Below, piece after piece: positions 59,301 through 64,000 of a stretch of DNA of 64,000 nucleotides. Position 1 is the first letter of the stretch; each line of letters begins with the position of its first letter. The position numbers and the translations under genes were made by a program. The notes under the pieces are model-generated. The model saw only the letters and a program-made list of their open reading frames with translations. It was not told where the DNA came from and ran no database searches. This DNA is from Porogramme epimiltina (taxonomy: Eukaryota > Basidiomycota > Agaricomycetes > Polyporales > Polyporaceae): positions 16,513 to 80,512 of the forward strand of contig FTLJ01000173.1 in assembly GCA_900155495.1 (NCBI GenBank), in the 5' to 3' direction.

Positions 59301-62300
59301 CGGAGAGGCGCCTCGGGTCCGTACGCGGGGACGCGGGGGTGCTCGCGCGAGCGCCCAGAGGCGCGTCGCAGGTGCGCGTGGCCTCCTCCCTCTCCGACGC
59401 GCACAATCTAGATGCGACACAGAGAGGAGAAGAGCGAAGCCAGCACAGTGCCAGCGCACGCCGTACGCGGGACGGCGCTGCGTCGGAAGAGGCATGGAAG
59501 GCGATCGAGAAGCCGCCGGACGCGGGGCACGGAGCAGGCCCCGCACAGCGCGGGCCCGCCCGGGGGTGCGCGCGATAAGTCCTCAGCTGGGTCGGTCTGT
59601 TGCGATTCGACGAGACGCACGAAAATGCCGGCCGGGGCGCAGGGTGTGCCTGATCGCGAACAGAGTGCGAGCGGAACGAGTACTGAGGCCGCTCGGAGGG
59701 GCGAAGGGAGACGAGACGCGACGGAGCGCGCGCGCACCCGGCGCATCGCGAACTTGAAGGGAGAAGCTCCTGCGATCGTCCCGCGCGCGATATGGGAAGT
59801 GCGCGCTGCTGTGGGCAGGGGGGCTCGGGGCCCCGGGACGGCGCGCGAGCCGCGTACGTCCGCTGGATAGGCGATGACGTGCGCGGGTATACCAAACGCT
59901 GGACGCTGAGAGTGCGTCCGGCCAATAAATACGCCCGCGAGGGTAAATCGCCACCGCTTGTCGGGGCACGCACGTGCACGTGCGAAGCGGGCGGGGGCGT
60001 GCGCGACGATGATGCAACCGGGGCGTAAGAGAGCAGCGAGACTCGAGAGGCGCGGGGGGCGCATGCGCGCACGCGTCCGCATCGGGTGCGCGCAGCGGCA
60101 TTGTGGCGTCAGGCTTCCTCTCCCCAGTGCGCTGCTTCGCCTGCACGCAAGCGAGAACGAGGCACGCACCGCGCCCCACGCAGCCCACGGTACGTACGTC
60201 TTACGTCCCGGTGGACGAGGTAGGATCGCGAGCGGGTGCGTAACGTGCGAGCGTTGTGCGATAAGCAGCGTCAGCGCGGGGTAAGCAGCAAGCAGGACGG
60301 GGGGCGATGGCCGAGATCGGCAGTTCAGTGACGGAGGACGCGGTGGTGGTGGTGGTGGTGGTGGTGGTTGAGTGCGCCCAGCGAGCGCGGGCGGGTGAAC
60401 TGGGGCAGGTGTGCCCGCGAAGCGCAGTGCTGATAGCCGGCGCGGTCCTCCTTCGGTATACGCCCCTACCGTTCGTGCGCAGGTAAGTAAGCAAGCAGCA
60501 CCGAAGGCCCGCACCTCGGTGCGCGAAGACTGGCTGACGGGGATCTAAACGCGATCGCGAAATCGCTGAGAGATCCTGCCGCGCACGCCTGGTACCCCGC
60601 ATGGGCTTCTTCGGTGCGGGCCCGGCGACGAGGCCCGCCCCCAGCTTCTTCTTGCAGGTCCTGCGCGCCTTGCAAGGTCCGCAAAAACCCTGGGGCCCTG
60701 GGGACCCGAGGGCGTCTCGTAGGTAAGAGCCCGCGCCTGCGTATGGCACACCAGCCGCCTTATTTGCCGGGGGGCTTACAGGTGCTTACGCCAGGTGTGC
60801 GCCGCGGGGGTTCCGAACCGGCCGCGCTCGCGTGCGCCCGTGCACGAGATCGCATGCCGAATGCGGTCGCGGGCGTGCGGCGGCGCCGGAGGAGAGCGGG
60901 GGCGAGGGCGCTAGAGGGTGCCGATGCGACGACGGGAGGGCCGTTGTTCATCCAGATGCGCGACGGTGAGTAGCGCGAGGGGCGGGCTGTCGGCTATGTC
61001 CGAGTTGTGGCATAGATGATAGACGGCGCGGGCTTCAGGAGGGCGCGCGGCGAGTCCGGAGATGCCAAAGTCGGGCCTGTGGGCGCGTGCTGTGCAGTGT
61101 ATGACCGAGCGTGCACCACGCCCCCATGTGCATATATGCACGCATGCGCGACGGTTTGGAGCTTGGCAGTGGGACTGTGGTGGCGGGGACGGCGTCGGAC
61201 GGGGTGCGTGCCACCCGGGTTTGGGGCGGACGGGCGGCGAGACCGCGATCACGGCGGGGCACCGCGGACATCGCGCGTGCTATAAAGTAGAGCAATTGAG
61301 CGTCGGAGAGGCGCGTCAAATGATGGGGGTGCGACAGACGGGGACGGCGAGGGACAGATGCAATGCTCGGACCCCGTCAGCGCGCCGCGGCGGAGGGTTA
61401 CGTCGAGCAGCGTGCCGGCGTCGCGACGACGTACGGTAGCGGGTGGACGGGTATGGAAGGGCGACGTCGTGCGCCGCTGGAGAAGGGGGCACCGGGGCAG
61501 CCACCGAGCAACGTCATCGCGCGCTGGGGCCGGGAGGCGCCCGGGGTTCGTGCTGTAACTCCAAGACCATGCTGTGGACTGTGTGCTTCGAATGGTGTTA
61601 CAATGCGATCGCGCGTTCGACAATGCATCGCGGCGGCACATACGGACATACGGATAGAAGGTGTGCTGGGATGACTCCACAGGGCCCCCAAACGGCGAGC
61701 ACTGCGGAGTCAGGGGAGGGCTCGCGGGCACCGAAAGGAGAGCATAATGGACGACCCGAAATGAGCGCGAATAGAGGAGAGATCGATCGGCGCGCGAAGC
61801 AGGATCGCGAGGGCGGGGCCGCGCCACAGAGGCGTCCCGGTCAGTAAATGGTGGGCTGTTTGAGGCGGGTGCGGTCGGCGCGCCGAAACAGGAGGAACAG
61901 GAGAACAGAGGCGGGCGTCGCGACAAGAGTGCGCGGGCGATGGCGACGCACAGGGGGCGGGGCGAGCGGGATAGATCGGCGTGATTGCTGGCCTGCGCGC
62001 GCGGCGGTTGGGCCCGGCCGGCGGGGGCATCAGGATGGTGGAGTTGTCGGGGGGGGTGGATGGCGGTGTCGGGCCTCACGCAGGACGCTGACGGCGGGGG
62101 CCGAGGCTGCCCAGCCCTGGCGCGCGGGGAGGTCGATGGGTAAGTTACTATGTACTGTGTGGTCCGGACGCACGGACGCAGGCGGTGGCCGATGCGGCGG
62201 CGGGCGCGTCGGTGTCGATTTTGCGGGCGTAGTGACCGTCGATGACTGAGCGCACGCCACACGAGCGGAGGAGCGGAGGGCGCGACGGGCGCTCCAGCGA

Positions 62301-62465
62301 GGCGGGGTCTGAGAGGCGCCGGAATCGGGGGCGCTCGGCGAGCGTATTGGTCGGACGTCCATGGACCCCGCCAAAAGGGGTTCGTCCGGCGGCTGTGACT
62401 AGACAGGAGCAACGTTTCGAAGATTGCGTTCCTGGCTGTCCCCCAGAGGCTCTCCAACACCCACA
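50303..62465. other. 12-kb GC-rich tract, no gene recognised
   Basis: Very rich in CG dinucleotides, with overlapping long frames on both strands (up to about 480 codons) that encode Arg/Ala/Pro/Gly-rich sequence without any family motif, start-context pattern or coherent splice chain. I see simple repeats: GAT at 52311-52328, GAGAAA at about 54676-54700, GACACG/GACACA at 58140-58175, ACGC at 59255-59270 and GGT at 60342-60369. It lies upstream of the cyclin gene at 63042. Confidence 0.5.
60342..60369. repeat. (GGT)n microsatellite
   Basis: About nine consecutive GGT units, imperfect at the end. Confidence 0.9.
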
Positions 62466-62472
62466 TATATAT
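62466..62472 (+). promoter_or_regulatory. Candidate TATA box of the 63-kb cyclin gene
   Basis: TATATAT, followed at once by a long C/T-rich tract (about 62485-62600), typical of basidiomycete core promoters. It is 576 bases before the ATG; a GTGAGT at 62684 and a CAG at 62942-62944 could bound an intron in the 5' leader. Confidence 0.45.
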
Positions 62473-63041
62473 CGCTCTACGCCCGACCCCCTCACTCGTC
62501 GTCCCACCGACTTCCCCCCGTCCGCTGCTGCCCCGCCGCCCCCGCTCTCCGTCTCCCTCTCGTCTCTCTCCCCCGCCCGCATTCTCCCCGCCCGCGACAT
62601 CCGCCGTCGCCCATTCCTGCGCCGTCAAGCGAGCGAAGCACACGCGCCAGCCTCGTTCCTGCAAAAACGGGCGCTCTCCCACGGTGAGTTTCCTCGCGAA
62701 CCTTCGGGGGCGGCACGCGTCTCGGCTTCCGGATCAGAAGGAGGGGGAGATTCAAACTCAGAATTGCCCATTTTCTGGGGCTGATGGCGGTGGCACGGCG
62801 GATGCACTATGGCCTCGCCGCGCGCTCGTGGCCGCGTGCCGGGGCACACCTCCCATGCCCGTCCTTGCGTGGAAGCGGAGGAAGTTTCCCAGCCCCCGTC
62901 CCATTTGCTACTCTCCCGCCGCCGCACCCTCATGCTTATATCAGTCCCTCCCTAGCGTCCCTTCCCTTCCCCCCACTGCAAGGTTTCCCCTTTGTCCCAC
63001 TAGACTTCCACCGTCCCCCTCCCCCTCCCGCGACACCTCCC
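62473..63041 (+). promoter_or_regulatory. Long 5' leader, two pyrimidine tracts
   Basis: Two C/T-rich tracts (about 62485-62600 and 62885-63040) surround a stretch with a possible leader intron (62684-62944). No recognised coding sequence. Confidence 0.35.
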
Positions 63042-64000
63042 ATGGCTGCTGTCTCTGGTCCCTCCACCGCCCGCCACCCCAGCCCCTTCAAGAGGCAGTC
63101 CAAGCTGTCCTCCCGTGTAGCGGGCTCCAGCGCGCACCCCGTGGTGGTGAGTACAGCGCCACAGTCCCTCCCCGATCCCCCTTCTCACATCCAAAAAGGA
63201 TCCGTACTACGGCCATGAAGACACCGCAAAGCTCTGCGCGCGGTTTGTCACGCATTTGTTTGCGTGTCCCGACCTCCCTCCCCTCTCGACGACCGTGCCC
63301 CCCGCCCCGTCGCCGCCCCTCGCCAACTTCATCGCGTACGCCCTCCACCGTACACGCCTCCACACCTCCGTTACGTTCGCCGCACTCTACCTTCTCCAAC
63401 GCCTAAAAGCTCGCTTCCCCGCCGCGCGGGGGTCTTCGGGCCATCGATTATTTATATCGGCCTTCATGATCGCCTCCAAGGTCATCTGCGACGACACCTA
63501 CTCCAACAAGTCCTGGTCCATCGTCGGCCAGGGCATGTTCGCTCTCCGGGAAATCAACCAGATGGAGCGGGAGATGTGCTCGTACCTCGAGTGGCAGCTC
63601 AACATCGAGCCTAGCGCGTTGAAGGAATTCGAACAGAAGGTCCGCCGCGACTTCAAGGGCCACGGGCCGTATCCTACGTACGTTCTCCCGTCCCCTGCGC
63701 CCTCCCCCATGCCCTCGACCACGCCCTACCAACCCGGCGTGGTCTCGTCCACTCCCGCCTTCGCCGGCAAGACCCAGCAGCCCCCGTCCACGTCGCCGCC
63801 GAAGCCCATACCGCCCCCGGTGCCCGTGCACGCCGGCGCCCCGCCATACTCGGTCTCGTCGTCGCCCCACACCCCCGATACTCCTGATACCCCCGAGTCT
63901 ACCATGTCGTCGTCAACGTCGACGTCCCCCGCGTCGTCCGCGCCGCCGTCGACACCACTCGGGTATGAGGACCACTCGGTTCGGGTCGTCGGGAGCGGCA
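63042..64000 (+). CDS. PCL/Pho80-type cyclin (3' end beyond window)
   Basis: Exon 1 (63042-63146) encodes 35 residues from MAAVSGPSTARHPSPFKRQS; exon 2 (63199 to the window end) begins DPYYGHEDTAKLCARFVTHL. At least 302 residues are present, with no stop before the edge. The cyclin box (about residues 65-185) is complete: PPLANFIAYALHRTRLHTSV, FAALYLLQRLKARFP, SSGHRLFISAFMIASKVICD, YSNKSWSIVGQGMFALREIN and QMEREMCSYLEWQLNIEP. This is the most canonical PCL/Pho80-type member in the window. After it comes a Pro/Ser/Thr-rich tail (TPDTPDTPES and poly-Ser runs), probably disordered and phosphorylated. Expected partner: a Pho85/CDK5-class kinase. The intron before DPYYGHE is shared with the gene at 34137-34769. 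Confidence 0.92.

Noticed and set aside
59408..60514. 368-codon minus-strand frame
   Set aside because: Same reason; it also has a poly-Thr/Pro run produced by the GGT microsatellite.
60640..60710. Zn(II)2Cys6-like peptide SSCRSCAPCKVRKNPG
   Set aside because: Only part of the Cys spacing is present, there is no downstream Cys cluster, and it lies in the GC-rich tract of chance frames.
61249..62682. 477-codon minus-strand open frame
   Set aside because: Overlaps other long frames on both strands in CG-rich DNA, is dominated by Arg, Pro, Ala and Ser, and has no domain. It overlaps the promoter and leader of the cyclin gene.

Overview
The window reads as a chromosomal segment of an agaricomycete (mushroom-forming basidiomycete); a polypore-type fungus is my inference. 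The reasons are many short (about 45-90 nt) GT-AG introns, TATA-plus-pyrimidine promoters, and families typical of these fungi: a DUF6533 membrane protein, HET-domain proteins with the MWLLNT start, Pho80/PCL-type cyclins and a hAT transposon. Most genes had to be assembled from several exons. Exon borders given here were read by eye, with phase checked across junctions wherever a complete exon list is stated.

Layout. 0-10.2 kb: a secreted lectin-like protein (2.5 kb), a DUF6533 multi-pass membrane protein (4.4-6.4 kb), and a small family of SAP-like/coiled-coil proteins on the minus strand: a full gene at 8.9-10.2 kb, a shorter relative at 6.8-7.7 kb and a broken 5' copy at 0.5-0.8 kb. 10.9-19.5 kb: an unknown 272-aa ORF, a secreted amidase-signature enzyme, an 87-aa secreted protein with a hydrophobic tail, a short-chain dehydrogenase/reductase and a doubtful small gene. 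21-26.6 kb: a tandem pair of HET-domain proteins (711 and 712 aa) with shared exon structure and duplicated upstream DNA. 28.3-38.2 kb: four cyclin-box genes on the minus strand around a plus-strand GNAT acetyltransferase. 38.8-41.3 kb: a 13-exon, probably mitochondrial, membrane-anchored P-loop ATPase. 41.3-63 kb: a very GC-rich tract with almost no recognisable genes, interrupted by a 2.9-kb hAT transposon with terminal inverted repeats and a perfect 8-bp target duplication. 63-64 kb: the start of a further PCL-type cyclin, cut by the window edge.

There is no operon-like organisation; the visible theme is local family expansion (cyclins, HET, SAP-like). The best leads are the cyclin cluster, the SAP-like paralogs, the datable hAT insertion and the long GC-rich gene desert upstream of the last cyclin. 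I did not find a clear new multi-gene system.
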